The notes: generated by a model not told the origin, from the letters alone. Shown: positions 31,960 through 44,410, counted from the stretch's first letter. The stretch: DNA of 64,000 nucleotides from Erodium maritimum (GCA_963921825.1 OY997589.1:1922001-1986000), one strand, 5' to 3'. Numbers and translations are program-made.

Positions 31960-32519
31960 TAGGGTTGTCCATGGACCGGGGTCCAGCCCCATTAACGTAT
32001 TTTTAACCCAACCAAAAATGATAGGATTGTTCAAATTAGAACCATCCCCGACCCCAGGCCCATAAGGACATATAGAACCTACCCGTTCAAACTATGGGGC
32101 GGGCTACCGATTTGCACCAGCCCAACCGGAATAGATATCAAGTTTATAATTAAGAGCTTCAAATTTACATCATTCACCCGATTAACACACATTTTTTCAA
32201 TCTTTTTTCATTAGCCAATAAAACCATTAATAAGTGATCAAATAGTGCTTAAAAACTATGAATTTGATCACTTCTTAACGATGAAAAAATATCCTACCCT
32301 ATTGAAATTTCATCATATATTTAAACATCATACTGTACCGGTTGGGGCTGGGCTCTGGTGGTTTTTTTTTCCCAATCCATACCTCAGTCCAGTATTCACC
32401 GGGGCCTCTAATTCCAATCCACTACCGCCCCCGTAACCCATTGGGGGAAACCCAATGGGACGGGGGTTGGCCGGTTTGACCGGTTGGGTCGGGTTCCAGG
32501 TCCATTTTGGACAACTCTA
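31960..32519. mobile_element. Non-autonomous hAT-like element
   Basis: Left end TAGGGTTGTCCATGGACC pairs with the reverse complement of the right end, TAGAGTTGTCCAAAATGGACC. Such TAGGGNTGTCCA ends are typical of hAT-derived elements. GC-rich arms (CCCAACCGG, CCGGTTGGGTCGGGTTCC) and an AT-rich core. The 8-bp target duplication is not clean (TTAACTAG/AAGTCTAG). Confidence 0.6.
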
Positions 32520-32654
32520 AAGTCTAGTAATTTTACAGGTAAACGATTTGATATTATAAATACAGACAGATGAATGACTAGAAAAACAACCAAACACGAA
32601 AAAAAAAGTATTGAAATTGATAGACTAACATAAATAAATCGAAACAAAAAGAAA

Positions 32655-33060
32655 TATAATTCTTTGAACCGAACCGCTTCGTTGATACGTTCAGAAGGGA
32701 GGGTTATGGTAGCGTCGAGAGACACTGATATAACAAATCTGATCTGGAAGTTAGGCTATAGCGGACCCATTTCCGGAAGGGTACTACAGTGGACTACATA
32801 CTCCCCCAAGATGTCAGCTTACGTCGTCCTCCCTAGAATGATAAAATAGGGTTTCTTAACGTAGAATTGCTGGCCTCCGAGAAGATAGGGAAGTATCATA
32901 CCAGATCTTGGTGGAACCTCTACCACCTTACGTCTAGTGGACCGATGATGCTAACCGACCTCCCACTGAACCACTTCTTACTTATTTTGCGAGGCGAAGG
33001 TGTTTTAGCTCCCGCCGCTACAGATAACATGTCTCCAGGACATATATAACCTTCTCATTC
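32655..33060 (-). mobile_element. Unnamed transposable-element fragment (family R), copy 1
   Basis: The reverse strand aligns with the + strand at about 58915-59260, sharing GAGGTCG(G/A)(T/C)TA, CCACT(A/G)GAC(G/A)TA and GGTTCCACCAAG(A/T)TCTGG with regular substitutions. Conceptual peptides match (PLDVRW.RFHQ versus PLDIWWQWFHQ) but this copy has stops. It ends about 350 bp before the NYN gene. Confidence 0.65.
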
Positions 33061-33404
33061 CTGTCCTCACTTTCGAATTGGATCTTCGTAATATCGTTCC
33101 TAGGTTCGGTCCATAGAGTAGTGGTCTCTTTTACAATCATTTTTTTTTATCATAAGAATGTTTTATGGGGATAAAAAGTCAAGGTCTACTGTCCTAGTGA
33201 GTCAAGCGGGACCAACACGGTAAGAAAAAAGAATAAATATAAAAGCGAGCTCCGAAGTGAACGACACGTCCACAGTTAAGTCAACAGACACAGAGAGGGT
33301 CTAAAAAACCTCCGCCACTTACGCTCTCTCTCTCTCTCTCTCCCTTATCACTAACTCTCTAACCCTCGCCGGAGCCACCATTCCGATCCGCGGCGCAACC
33401 ACCG
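33061..33404 (+). promoter_or_regulatory. Promoter and 5' UTR of the NYN gene
   Basis: The leader carries a CT microsatellite at 33323-33342. TATA-like ATAAATATAAAAG occurs near 33232. The transcript start is probably around 33270-33300. Confidence 0.5.
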
Positions 33405-36367
33405 ATGGCCGGCGGCGGCGGAGGAGGAGCGGAGGCGCAGTACGTGACGGCGAAGACGTCCGTGTGGTGGGACATAGAGAACTGTCACGTCCCCAAGAAC
33501 TGCGACACCCACGCGATCGCTCAGAACATCAGCTCCGCCCTCGCCAACATGAACTACTCCGGCCCCGTCTCCATCTCCTCCTACGGCGACACCAATCGCA
33601 TCCCCGCCTCCGTCCAGCACGCCCTCTCCAGCACCGGCATCGCCCTCAACCACGTCCCCGCCGGTACTTGATTTCGCCCCCTTTTGTTGTTTCGATTGGA
33701 CCGGATCGAATTTGGTTGATCTGATCGGTAATTTGAGTTTCCGATGAGCTGATTCTGTTGATTTTGCTTGAAATGGTGCAGATCGATTCACCGATGAGCT
33801 GATCTAGTTGATTCGGTAGAATCGGCTGTTGATTTTGCTTGAAGTGGTGCTCATTGGATGAGTAATTTCAGATCTGTTGATGATTGGCTGTAGTTTGGTG
33901 ATTTCAGTTGATTTACTTGATTGGTTATGTTCTTGTGGAGCTGGATTAACTTGTCTTGCTTTGAATTTTACAATCTCATAACTTAACCAGTATGATGAGC
34001 TAATCTAATTGACTAACTAGTATATGATGTTGATTTTGCTTGAAATGGTGTTGATTGGATGATAGATTTCAGATTTGTTGATGATCAGGTTGTGATTTGG
34101 TGATTTCAGTTGACTTGAGGCTTGATTGGTTACTGATTATGATCGGTTATGTTCTTGTTGAGCTGGATTAACTTGTCTTGCTTTGAATTTTACAATCTCA
34201 TAACTTAACCAGTATGATGAGCTAATCTAATTGACTAACTAGTATATGATGTTGCTTTTTGCTTGAAATGGTGTTGATTGGATGATAGATTTCAGATTTG
34301 TTGATGATCAGGTTGTGATTTGGTGATTTCAGTTGACTGAAGACTTTATTAGTTCCTGATTCTGTTCTTTGTTATTTGTGTTGATGAGCTAATCTAATTG
34401 ATTAACTGGCATATAATGTTGATTGGATGATTAATTTTAGATTTGTCGATAATCAGGTTGTGATTTGGTGATTTCAGTTGACTTAAGACTTGATTAGTTC
34501 GTAGTTATATTCTTGTTGAGCTGGGGTTAACTTGTAGCATAACCGTTCTTTGTTATTCAACTTCTAAATTTTCAAATTGGATCTTGCAATGCTAACAGGT
34601 GTTAAGGATGCAAGTGACAAGAAAATTCTTGTGGACATGTTGTTCTGGGCAGTGGACAATCCTGCCCCCGCCAATTATCTGTTGATTTCCGGTGACCGGG
34701 ACTTCTCTAACGCCCTCCACCAGCTGCGTATGAGGAGATACAATATTCTCGTAGCACAACCTCATAAAGCATCCGCTCCCTTACTTGCTGCTGCGAAAAG
34801 CGTTTGGCTATGGACAAGTCTTGTGGTCGGAGGACCGCCACTAACAAATGGTGAATCAATGCAACTGGTTAATAACAACTTTGTATCGGGTTCTGACACC
34901 TTACAGGTTCCAGTTTCGGACTCCATGAATTTCAGACAACAAGATTTTGGTTCTGAGAATCCTCAATATGGAAATGAAAAGTTTCCTAGCACAGCAAGGT
35001 CTGTTGATCCTAAATATAAAGGAAAACCAGTTCGAAGATACCCGGGTCAAGCAAATGGATCAAGACAGTTCGGTCCACCAGGTGGAATTGAAGATCATAA
35101 CCAATTTAATCCCACCAGACATGGTAACTTCAATCCCAGAGCTAGTGGAGCTCCCCCTAATTATATTCCTGGAAATCCTGATCCTTCATGGAGTGGTAAC
35201 AATAATTTCCAGAGCAATTACCAAAATCATTATCCCCAGCCTATGAGGCCAAACTCTTTTGCTACACGACCCTCATTTGCACCTAAACCTAACATCTACC
35301 CGTCTCCTTCAATGCCTCCTCATAGGCCTGCTGGATCCACCCACACCTCTGGCCCGTCTACAAATGGTCTTGATATTGGTGCACAAAGTATCCTTGGAAA
35401 TCCAAACAGTGTTCACAACCCTTCTTTTCAACATCGCAACGGAGAGATAAATCCATCTTCAACTGAGTCTACAAACCCTGTAAGTAGTATTGATACCCAA
35501 AATGGACATATGGTGCACAACATGCCACCATCAATTCGCCCTATACCGAACAATAGAAGTCTTCATGGTTCAAGATATTCACCACCAATTCCATTATCAT
35601 CTTCAGAATCAGGTGCTGCTAATAGTCATGGTAATGGCGTATGGGGGACTGCAGGATGTCCAAAACCTTCTGAGTACGTCCAAAGCCTTATAGGTGTAAT
35701 CTTACTGGCCCTGAACACACTGAAATATGAAAAGATTTCCCCAACTGAAGCTAATATAACTGATTGTGTTCGGTATGGAAACCCCAAGCAACGTAATACT
35801 GACGTCAAAAAAGCCTTGGATAGTGCCATTGAGCAGCAGATGATAGTGAAGCAGAATTTGGGTTCTGTGCAGCTGTACATTAGTAAGAACGACAAATTAT
35901 GGAAGTGTGTGAACCCAATCGGAGGCAGCCCTAAGCAGTACCCAAAAGCGACATGGGATGAACTCGAAAACTTTCTTGCATCTCCTACTGGACGATCTGC
36001 AATGATGACCTCACAATGCAGGTAAAACCTCTTAACTCCTTCAGATTTATTTTTGCCTCCTTGATTTGTCTTCTTGCTTATACTTTCGTATCTGGTGTAA
36101 AGGTATGAGGCAGCTACTATTTTAAAGAGTATGTGTTTGAAAGATCTTGCTTTGGGAAATATACTCCATATCTTGCACATGGTTGTTATGATAAAGAAAT
36201 GGATCACACACCCCCAGTCGGGTTGGCAACCAATCACCATTGTTGTTCCCGAGGCCAACACTGAATTAGTTCAAGTGACTGAACTAGAGTCTGTGACTGA
36301 ATTAGGGCCTGTGACCGAATCAGCGAATGAGGCTGTGGCTGTAGCTGTAGCTGTAGCTGAGACATAA
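33405..36367 (+). CDS. NYN-domain, limkain-b1/MARF1-like RNA-binding protein
   Basis: Probable RNA-processing protein with a PIN-like nuclease fold. Exons 33405-33663, 34599-36021, 36103-36367; 648 aa. The NYN domain spans about residues 16-155: [11 protein letters not shown] holds the first acidic residue and [12 protein letters not shown] plus [12 protein letters not shown] the others, so the acidic site looks intact. A long Pro/Asn/Ser-rich disordered middle follows (about 160-430). A helix-turn-helix OST-HTH/LOTUS-like module lies about 440-520 ([37 protein letters not shown]). The last exon encodes [12 protein letters not shown] and a low-complexity AVAVAVAE tail from a GCTGTA microsatellite. 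Mammalian MARF1 silences retrotransposon and other RNAs; the plant role is inferred only. Intron 1 is expanded by tandem repeats. Confidence 0.9.
33780..34550. repeat. Tandem repeat (about 222 bp) in NYN intron 1
   Basis: The block with TTGAATTTTACAATCTCATA, GATGAGCTAATCTAATTGA and TTGTTGATGATCAGGTTGTG occurs at about 33960 and 34182, with a shorter third copy from 34370. Other echoes begin at 33740. Confidence 0.85.
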
Positions 36368-37331
36368 GTTGAAAACAGGCTTCTAAGTTGGGTACAGACC
36401 ATGTAAATATTGAAGAGGTCCGAGATATATTAGTGGTTGGGTTTAAGAGTAGTAGATGCTTAAAGGGAGGTTATCGAGAATTGTAGGGTAAGTAATCATG
36501 TGATATGGACGATGAGAAATTATAAGTACCTTAGAGATGTCCACAATGTCATAGGGCGGGTTTTACTTTGGGAAGTGTGGCTTTTCTCAGTTCAATGATC
36601 ACACAACCCCACATTATGCTTTCAAGAAGAAACAATTGCTTGGCAAAGTCAACCATTTTATGCTTCTTCGTCATGAGCTGTTCATGTGTTGCATTGGAGA
36701 AGAACGTATCTTTAGTAGTTACCTTAAACGGTTTATCGAGTTAGTATTTGAAGTACATCTGGATCACACCAGTACATATATTATCGCCATTGGTTACATC
36801 TTCAAGACACGAGGAAGAAGAAGAAGAAGTTTGACCGTTGATGCAGAAAGATGCATGCAAGTTATGCATAAAAGGCTATTTACAGTTTCAGCAATTACTT
36901 AAACTCCAAACTTCTCGTGGAATCTGACAAATTCTCTATGATCGAAATCAAGGTAATTCTCCTCGTACTTCACATTTCTGTCTATTTTCTTGCACATTCG
37001 ATATTATCCTCTGAAGATATCGAATGTATATCGGGTCAAGCCTTGATATGTTCATCACTAGCTGGTATTTATCGTATAACTTGGTACAATCTGTTTCGTA
37101 TTATTATGTTTAAGTCTTAAACAGTTGTGTAATTTGTATGCATAGCTGGGGTGCAAGAAGAACGTATATGTGCCTCGGTTTATGCCCGACTTGAGTGACA
37201 AAGCTCTTCTTTATTCATGAACTTATGAAGCTTTGGCTTTTGATGTTGAATCTATCCTCTGTCTGTGTATTGGTATTTTGGATCTGATTCATTGTTATTA
37301 CCAATTCATGTCTTTGCATCGGAAAAAAATA
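36368..37331 (+). other. 3' flank of the NYN gene
   Basis: Probably 3' UTR. A GAAGAAGAAGAAG run (36810-36825) and a few short ORFs, none convincing. A donor-like AAG|GTAATT at 36951 could mark a spliced 3' UTR. Confidence 0.35.
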
Positions 37332-37572
37332 GGGTTAATTACCTTTAGTACCTCTTATGTATTGGTAACACACCTTTAGTACCCCTTATGTATTGGTAAT
37401 GCATTGGACAAAAGTTTGGTCAAGTTTACGCCATTTTGATGATTTGTGACCAATTCATAAGGGGTACTAAATGTGTGTTACCAAAATGTAAGGATTCTTA
37501 TTGAACATTATAAAACTTTGGGATACTAAAAGTGTGTTATCAATTCAAAAGAGGTACAAAAGGTAATTAACC
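37332..37572. mobile_element. MITE family E
   Basis: Left end GGGTTAATTACCTTTAGTAC, right end GTACAAAAGGTAATTAACC, inverted over about 20 bp. Interior CTTATGTATTGGTAACACAC repeated. Terminal and interior motifs recall the foldback at 5526-6018. Confidence 0.75.
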
Positions 37573-37669
37573 TAAAAAAAAATATGAATGCTTGGGGGAT
37601 GTATTACTAACTTACTATGTTGAGGACATTTCTGCAATTGCTTAGCTTAGACCGCTTTAGTTTTTTGGA

Positions 37670-38035
37670 TATTTGCTAGGAAGGACCCTGAGGTATTCAC
37701 ATTTTGTAAATTATACCCTTCTTCTTTGACAATTGGGAAAACAGCCTTGACCTTGCCCTTTTTCGCAATTTGTAAATTTGTCTCAAACTGACGATTTCAC
37801 TCTTCAAAATATAACGACTGAAAAACAAGAAATCTAGAATTTTTCTCTCTTAATTTTCTTCGTAAGATCAAAAGAGGTGAAGATTTTTGTTATGTTAAAA
37901 TTTTCTAGAATAAAGTCAGTCATTTTGAAAGAACAAAGAGATAGGTTGAAGTTTTTTTTTATAATTTATTAAAGAAGACGGTTATATTTTTGCAATAAGT
38001 GAATAATATCAGTGTACTTTTTGCAATTATATCTA
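37670..38035. mobile_element. MITE family A, decayed
   Basis: Matches: AGGACCCTGAGGTATTCACA, TTATACCCTTCTTCTTTGAC and the right end GTGTACTTTTTGCAATTATA. Confidence 0.55.
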
Positions 38036-39662
38036 TTTTTTTCCGAAGGATAAAGATTTATGTCATTGTTTTGACTCATGATCATAAGGTTAAAACATGT
38101 GACCATCTAAACCAAACCATTTTCTATATATGTTGATGCTTATGGAAAATGATTTAAAATAATACCCTATCTCTTGACTCGTGTATTGTGTGGATATGTT
38201 AGCGAGGCTGAATGTGTATTTATGATATTAATTCAAATTTGATTATTTTGGAATAAATTTAGCAAGGATTAAAATTGAATAGGTTCAGGGTAATTTTGTA
38301 TATATGCATGCAATTCATGTCATGTGCAAAGTAATTGTCATTTTGTTAACACTAAACTAATCATACTAACACAATGTATAATTGAAATCGGATCTAATCG
38401 TTTAAACAACGAACATAACAACTCAATAAACTCACATTATGTAATTTTTTATGTAACACCTCAAGAGAATTGAATCAGTACTAAATTCATATAATGTGCA
38501 CAGTCACGGTGATTGTCATTTTGCTAACAGCAAAAACATGTACAGTTAATCGTTAAAGTGATGAACAAAACTATGTCGGTGGGATTCGATTTAGGTGCGA
38601 ACCATCTTCTTGAGGCGAAATTGTGAATCAATCTAGGTTATTGGATCGTCAAGATGAAAGTCTGATTTCATTAATGATACACGCTATAAATACATAGATA
38701 TTTGAATTTATATTCATATTTATTTTATAATCAAAACCTTCTTTAAAATCGTGGATCAAAGTCAAAAGTTCAGACACATGAATTCGTAAGTTAGTATCGT
38801 AAAAAGAGTGTGCGCATTAAAACCGGTGAACTTATGGTAAACAAACTATATGGTATTTCGAAAAAAGAAATCGCTATGCCACCTTATTGAATTATGGTCA
38901 AATACCGATTCATAACCCATACATATAGAATGTATTACATAATAATAAGTATGACAAATTAATTCTCAAAATATATCAAAATTTGTTAAGTGTGACTGAT
39001 TCCATAAAATACCAGTCGCATGCTTGTCACGAGCCTCTAAAACATTCCTGAAATGGCATGAGAAAACTTGATGTCATAACATAGACATTTCGTTTACTCT
39101 CAAATCATAATCCTGACCTATCAATTTTTCATGTTACTTACTTAACGACCGATAAACTTTTAACGAAAAATATCAAACGTTACGGTCAATATTACTACAC
39201 CAGAACGAACATTTGCTTGAGTTAAGATTTAGTAATAACCGAAAGATGAGGATACGAACATCGAGTTACCCATTTAAAGAATAATTTATATGAACGTGTA
39301 GTTCTGAAATAATTAGTTTTTGAAAGGACAAAACTACCCTCGTGTCTAATCAGTAATTACAGTTATGCCATCTTAGCTTAACCTCAAAACGCTGTACGAA
39401 CCAAAACCCCTGCAACTGGAAATACCAGTGAACAACACAGCCTAAAAACCCCTCAGAAAATCCAGAAAATTCATCGTCTTCCTCCGCTTCCGCCGCTTCC
39501 GCCGCAAAAATCATCATCACGGGTTCGATTCCGCAGCTCTCTTCTCGAACCAATCACTGTGTTTCGTACCATCTTCTCAGGTATGTAAGCAATCCCAAAA
39601 CCCATCTCTATCCTTCAATGAACTATCAGTGAAACTGGTATTGTTGTTCATGAGCTCCTTCA
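38036..39662. other. Intergenic and PPR leader
   Basis: No gene seen until the PPR leader. Near 39579 TCTTCTCAG|GTATGTAAG looks like a donor, so the PPR transcript may have a short 5' UTR intron ending before 39663. Confidence 0.4.
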
Positions 39663-41828
39663 ATGGCCACAAAGCTCGCGTCCTTCGCGTTTCCCAGGAA
39701 AATCCCCAAGTGGGTCAATCTCAGCGCATTCATTTCTTCTCTCCCGTGCCCGAATCCCATCGAGAATTTCCCAGAAGAGAGTCAAAACCCACCAAACAAA
39801 TTCGATTTCGAAGCAAGTGTCCAGTTCCTGAGGAACAAGCTTGCTCCGGAGAATCTGATCCGGGTTCTCGATAATTCCAGTGATTTGAACTCTGCTGTGA
39901 AGGTGTTCAAATGGGCTTCTGCCCAGAAAAAGTTCCACCACACTGCTGATACTTATTGTAGGATGATTCTGAAGCTGGGTTTAGCTGGAAATGGTGTGGA
40001 AATGAAGGGGTTTTGGAATAATATGGTGAATGATAGATGTTCTGGTGCCGAGGAAGCTGCTGTTTCATTGATTGATTCGTTTGTCGGACATGGTAAGCTA
40101 AAGGAGGCTGTTTGGGTTCTTGAGAACATGGGTATGAGTGGCTTTAACCCGTCTTTATATGGTTTCAATGTGGTGTTGTGTGCTCTTGTGAAGGACAAGA
40201 GAGAGTTTTGTGATGTTTTGTTTGTGTATAAGGAAATGGTGAAAGTAGGACTTGTGCCTAATGTTGATACTTTGAATACTTTGTTAGAGGCTTTGTTCGA
40301 GGCGGATCTTGTAGAGCTCGCTTTGAATCAGTATAGGAGGATGAACAATAAGGGTTGTAGACCTAATAGCAGGACATTTGAAGTACTTCTCAAGGGTCTA
40401 GTCCTAAAGAGTAGGGTTCATGAGGCTGATATAGTTTTAGCTGATATGTTTCAACTCGGGTGTAGGCCAGATTCGAGTTTCTATGCCTCTGTGATACCTC
40501 TGTTCTGCAGGGAAAACAAACTAGAGGACGGGTTAAGGTTGTTTAGAATGATGAAAGACTCAAAACTCGTTCCTGATTCGGTGATTTATGGGGATTTGAT
40601 TTCGTGTTTATGCAATAACCTTCGAATAGATGATGCTCATGAGCTTCTGGAGGAGATGATTGAGAGTGGCATAAAGCCAAACGATGAAACTTTTAGGGAT
40701 ATAATCGATGGGCTCTGCAAGATAGGGAAACTAAACGAAGCTATGAAGTTCTTGGAAGATAAACGAGTTCTTGGGACATCTCCACACAATGCATTGCTTA
40801 AAGGGTGCTGCAATGCCGATGATTTTATCATGGCAAAAGGTTTATTCGATAAAATGGTTATGGAGAACATAACGGATTGTGATTCTTGGTGCATTCTTAT
40901 CAGATGGCTCTGTGAAAATATGGAGATCAAGAGAGGTTTTGAGCTTCTTGCTAGAATGTTTAGGTCTTTTTTAGTTCCTAACTGTGCCATATACTCAGCT
41001 CTAGTTCTTGGCCTCTGTAAGGCAAGCAAGTTCGAGGAAGCTCTACATCTTTTTCATCGAGTTCATGACAAGGAATGGGTTTTGGATTCAATGTCATGCT
41101 CCGAGCTAATTGAAGCCCTTTGCCGGGCGGAGAAGGTTGAAGAAGCTATTGAGGTTTTTCACTACATGTCTAAGTATAAAACCTCGCTTCCATCTTCATC
41201 ATTCAATAAGTTGATTGAAGGTATGTGTGACTCGGGAAAGGTTGAAGAAGCGATCAAGATATGCAGTTCTTGCACATCTTCTGATCTCACAACTTACACT
41301 ACGATCATGCTAAGGTTGTCTGAATCATACAAGGCTATAAACATCCAGGCCATGCTCGGGCGGGTCTTGGTAGGGGGTTACACGTTAGATGTGAAAGCTT
41401 ATTGCATACTCATAGAGAGCATGAGCTCACAAACCCGTGTCAGAGACTGCGCTAACCTTTTCAATCTGATGGTGAAAGACGGTTTAGTCCCTGACTCAGT
41501 AACATTGTTGAAGTTACTGTCATGCTTGGCTAACCGTTCTCTATTGTGCATGGTTTCAAGTGCAATCGATGACCTTGTTTCTGATTCTGGTGCGATGAGT
41601 CCTGAGATTTTCAACTTGTTGATCAATGGCCTGTGGAAAGAGGGTGATAGGGACAAGGCTCATCGGTTATTGGATCAAATGTTGGAGAAGGGTTGGGTTC
41701 CGGATAGTATGACTCATGGATTGCTGATTGGGACTGAGGAAAGTGATGGGATAACATCAGTGAATACAAAGTCAACTGCACAAGACAATGTTAGTGAAAT
41801 ACTTGCTGAGGGTCTTGAGAAAGTGTGA
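39663..41828 (+). CDS. Pentatricopeptide repeat (PPR) protein, P class
   Basis: 721 aa without introns, typical for plant PPR genes. The N-terminus MATKLASFAFPRKIPKWVNL is basic, Ser-rich and free of acidic residues, suiting a mitochondrial or plastid targeting peptide. From about residue 130 there are some 15 or more 35-residue helical repeats, for example GLVPNVDTLNTLLEALFEA, GCRPNSRTFEVLLKGLVLKS, GCRPDSSFYASVIPLFCREN and KLVPDSVIYGDLISCLCNN. No E, DYW or SMR domain follows, so it is P class, which usually stabilises, processes or helps splice one organelle transcript. The RNA target could be predicted from the repeat code but was not computed. The Arabidopsis counterpart was not identified. 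Confidence 0.95.
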   Translation: MATKLASFAFPRKIPKWVNLSAFISSLPCPNPIENFPEESQNPPNKFDFEASVQFLRNKLAPENLIRVLDNSSDLNSAVKVFKWASAQKKFHHTADTYCRMILKLGLAGNGVEMKGFWNNMVNDRCSGAEEAAVSLIDSFVGHGKLKEAVWVLENMGMSGFNPSLYGFNVVLCALVKDKREFCDVLFVYKEMVKVGLVPNVDTLNTLLEALFEADLVELALNQYRRMNNKGCRPNSRTFEVLLKGLVLKSRVHEADIVLADMFQLGCRPDSSFYASVIPLFCRENKLEDGLRLFRMMKDSKLVPDSVIYGDLISCLCNNLRIDDAHELLEEMIESGIKPNDETFRDIIDGLCKIGKLNEAMKFLEDKRVLGTSPHNALLKGCCNADDFIMAKGLFDKMVMENITDCDSWCILIRWLCENMEIKRGFELLARMFRSFLVPNCAIYSALVLGLCKASKFEEALHLFHRVHDKEWVLDSMSCSELIEALCRAEKVEEAIEVFHYMSKYKTSLPSSSFNKLIEGMCDSGKVEEAIKICSSCTSSDLTTYTTIMLRLSESYKAINIQAMLGRVLVGGYTLDVKAYCILIESMSSQTRVRDCANLFNLMVKDGLVPDSVTLLKLLSCLANRSLLCMVSSAIDDLVSDSGAMSPEIFNLLINGLWKEGDRDKAHRLLDQMLEKGWVPDSMTHGLLIGTEESDGITSVNTKSTAQDNVSEILAEGLEKV

Positions 41829-42329
41829 TGCATTTGGGTGAGTATCTGAAACTATGACTGGACAGTATTCCTCTCCTTGGCAGTCAAGTACAGGTACATG
41901 ATTATTCACATGTTAGCTTAGCTAATCTCTGAAACTATGCAGTACATGCTCTCTTATATTTTGAACTAGCTTTATACAAACCTTTGGAAATGGCAAAGAT
42001 GTGATACATTGCGTTTTAGCACTTTGTTTCTTCTATGTTTAGCTTAACTTCACATTGATATGCGTAACTGCATACAATTGAGTTATCGAAAAAAAATACG
42101 CTGAGTATTTCAATATAGGTACTGAATAATGTACATATTACCTCTTTGATCGATTTTTTGTTGATCCTTTTTGGTATGTTGGTTTGTATAGCTTTTTAAA
42201 CCGTGACTCTGGTATATATTATATATGTTATGAATGATACTGCGCTTATACTGACAAAGAAAAGTCTTTATTTCAAAACAGGAACCGTATGTTGTAAAAG
42301 GCAATTCCAGACATGCATCATACAAAATT
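41829..42329 (+). other. 3' flank of the PPR gene
   Basis: Likely 3' UTR; AT-rich, no gene. Confidence 0.35.
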
Positions 42330-42660
42330 GGGATGATTGCAAAAAAGTACCTTAAGGTATTCACTTTTTGTTAGTTGTAGCCCTCTTTTTTTATCATTGT
42401 AAAAAAGTGCCATGAACTTATCTTTTGTTGCATTCTTGTATAAATTTGTATCAATATGATGATTTTACTCTTGAAATTTTAAGATTTAAGAAAAATCAGT
42501 AAAAAAATTCCAAAATTTTCGCCTCCCTTAATTTTCTTCCTCTTTAGAAGCACAAAGAGGAGGAAAATTAAAGAAGAAGAAAATTCTGGATTTTTTGTTT
42601 TCTACTTGATATATTTTTAAAGGGTAAATCGTCACTTTGAAATAAATTTATCGCTATAAA
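42330..42660. mobile_element. MITE family A, left-complete copy
   Basis: Starts GGGATGATTGCAAAAAAGTACC, with TTGTAGCCCTCTTTTTTTAT, AAAAAGTGCCATGAACTTAT and TTTTCTTCCTCTTTAGAAGC. The right terminus is lost near 42655. Confidence 0.65.
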
Positions 42661-44410
42661 ATTCATGCTTTGCTTGCCATAGAGCATCCTTAACATGAGC
42701 AAAGTACTCTTTGAATACTGGATACATTTCTCTTTCATTGTTTGTGGTTTGTTATTACACATGAAAAACAGAGGAAAATAGATCATATGGTAGCTACATA
42801 CTCTTTACTCAGTAGTCTTTACCTGTAGAGCGAGTTCACCTTGAAGAAAAGCGGTGAAAGCACTTAGAGATTCACTTAGTTGTTGAAACTCGGTGGTGAT
42901 TGTAGTACAGTGTTAAGTTCAGAAACCGAATCTTAATTAGTGAATGATCGAATTAGATAATTGTACCAAAACAGAGTAATCAATCGTCAAAGTTTAGAAA
43001 CGAGAACTGTAACTTAATTGCAGTGATTATTCGGTCAATCGAGTTTATATATGAATTAAAACCCTGCAACTTTTTTTCTGTTCAATACCATACGATATCA
43101 TGGCACTGAACTCATTTTATTTTACCTTCATGTATGTTCAGAGTACTCCAAACCTGGGCTGGGCTGTGAAGCTAGACATGCACATTATTCAACCATGAGG
43201 CTGAAAGCTCTGTGGATCGAAGTTTTGAAGCTTATACATACAACATTGACGAGATTGTAAAATTCTTGTCTGCATTGAGACTGAACATGTAGACCTTTCC
43301 CAAAAATGTTCTTACAACATAAATTATCAATATTGATTTTTTTGTACTTTTAGGACAAAATGAATAGAAAGCTGTGTATATGATTGTCTATACAAAGGGT
43401 TTTCTTAGAATGTAAAAGAAAAGTGAAGCTAGCAACAACATATACTTCCCAATCTATGAATTTAAAATCTAGGGAAAATTGCAGATAACTGACCCGAACG
43501 ATAGTCTTTTGCACATACTTATCCCCTATTCTCATTTTTCTGAGATGTTAAATATGGGCAATGTAAAATTTTGAAATTAAAAAAAGTCTAAAATGCAGTC
43601 ACCGTTATCATTTTTTTTCCCCAAATATTCATCTCTGATAAATAGTGAAGGGTATTCTAAACTTTTCACTTCCAAAATTGACTGGAGAAAAAAATAGATG
43701 TCAAGAGGCAAATCGGCTAAAGAGGGACTTTTGGCGAATCACTCTGTGGGCGGAGGATTCATCGCCCACTCAATTTGCCCACCTTGTAGCCAATTCCCAC
43801 ACGACACATGGCTATTCACTCATTCTGGATTTCGTTAAGGCTAAAATCGTAACTTCGGCTATATGGTAAAAGACAGATGCTACCCCCTAAAGACCCATTA
43901 AAGATAAGGCTATTCCTATAATTTCCCCCAGCTTTCTGATACTATGCATAGCAAGAAAATCGAAGGAAAAACTGAAATTTGCAGGAGGTTCATAATGTAG
44001 TAGCATTACTGAAGCACTAAGAGAAACAAAGACAATCTAACATTAATCACAAGCTGCAAAGATCGATCCACTGTGTGCATTAGATATCAGTAACTTTACA
44101 TCACATTCAGCAAATGATAGCAACTACCAGAATATATATGTCAAAAAAACGAGTCTTTGCAGCTCTTAAAGACCAAAATAGCATGTGCATAACTGCTTCA
44201 CTAGTTCTACCAAAGCAACATTAGTATCCTAAACTAACAAAATGAAATGTATGTGAAAAGAATTTTCCTTGCTCTTGCGGTAGGGGAAGCTACGGAGGGT
44301 GACTTCATGAACTGCAATTCGAGAATTCAAAACAGTTAGATCCTAAACAAGCATGATTCGATAATAAAGATCACGCCTTTCTACCTTTGATTTGAACTTT
44401 TATAGTCCTC
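42661..44410. other. Intergenic with a copy of repeat family F
   Basis: The reverse strand of 43690-43830 matches the ACLA intron 11 repeat (GGTGGGCAAATTGAGTGGGC, CGCCCACAGAGTGATTCGCC). From 43489 another AT-rich short repeat may start (AGGGAAAATTGCAGATAACT). The last part is the 3' side of the reverse-strand zinc-finger gene. No further gene recognised. Confidence 0.45.

Noticed and set aside
32655..33260. Possible mitochondrial DNA insertion (NUMT), because composition differs from the AT-rich flanks
   Set aside because: The segment aligns with 58915-59260 on the other strand, next to LINE-like remnants, so a nuclear repeat explains it better.
34577..34598. Start of the NYN protein inside exon 2
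   Set aside because: The frame starts at a TTG in the intron; exon 1 (33405) joins in phase and supplies the first part of the NYN domain.
36001..36025. Stop of the NYN gene at 36025
   Set aside because: CAG|GTAAAA is a good donor, and the next exon continues with [12 protein letters not shown], extending to 36367.
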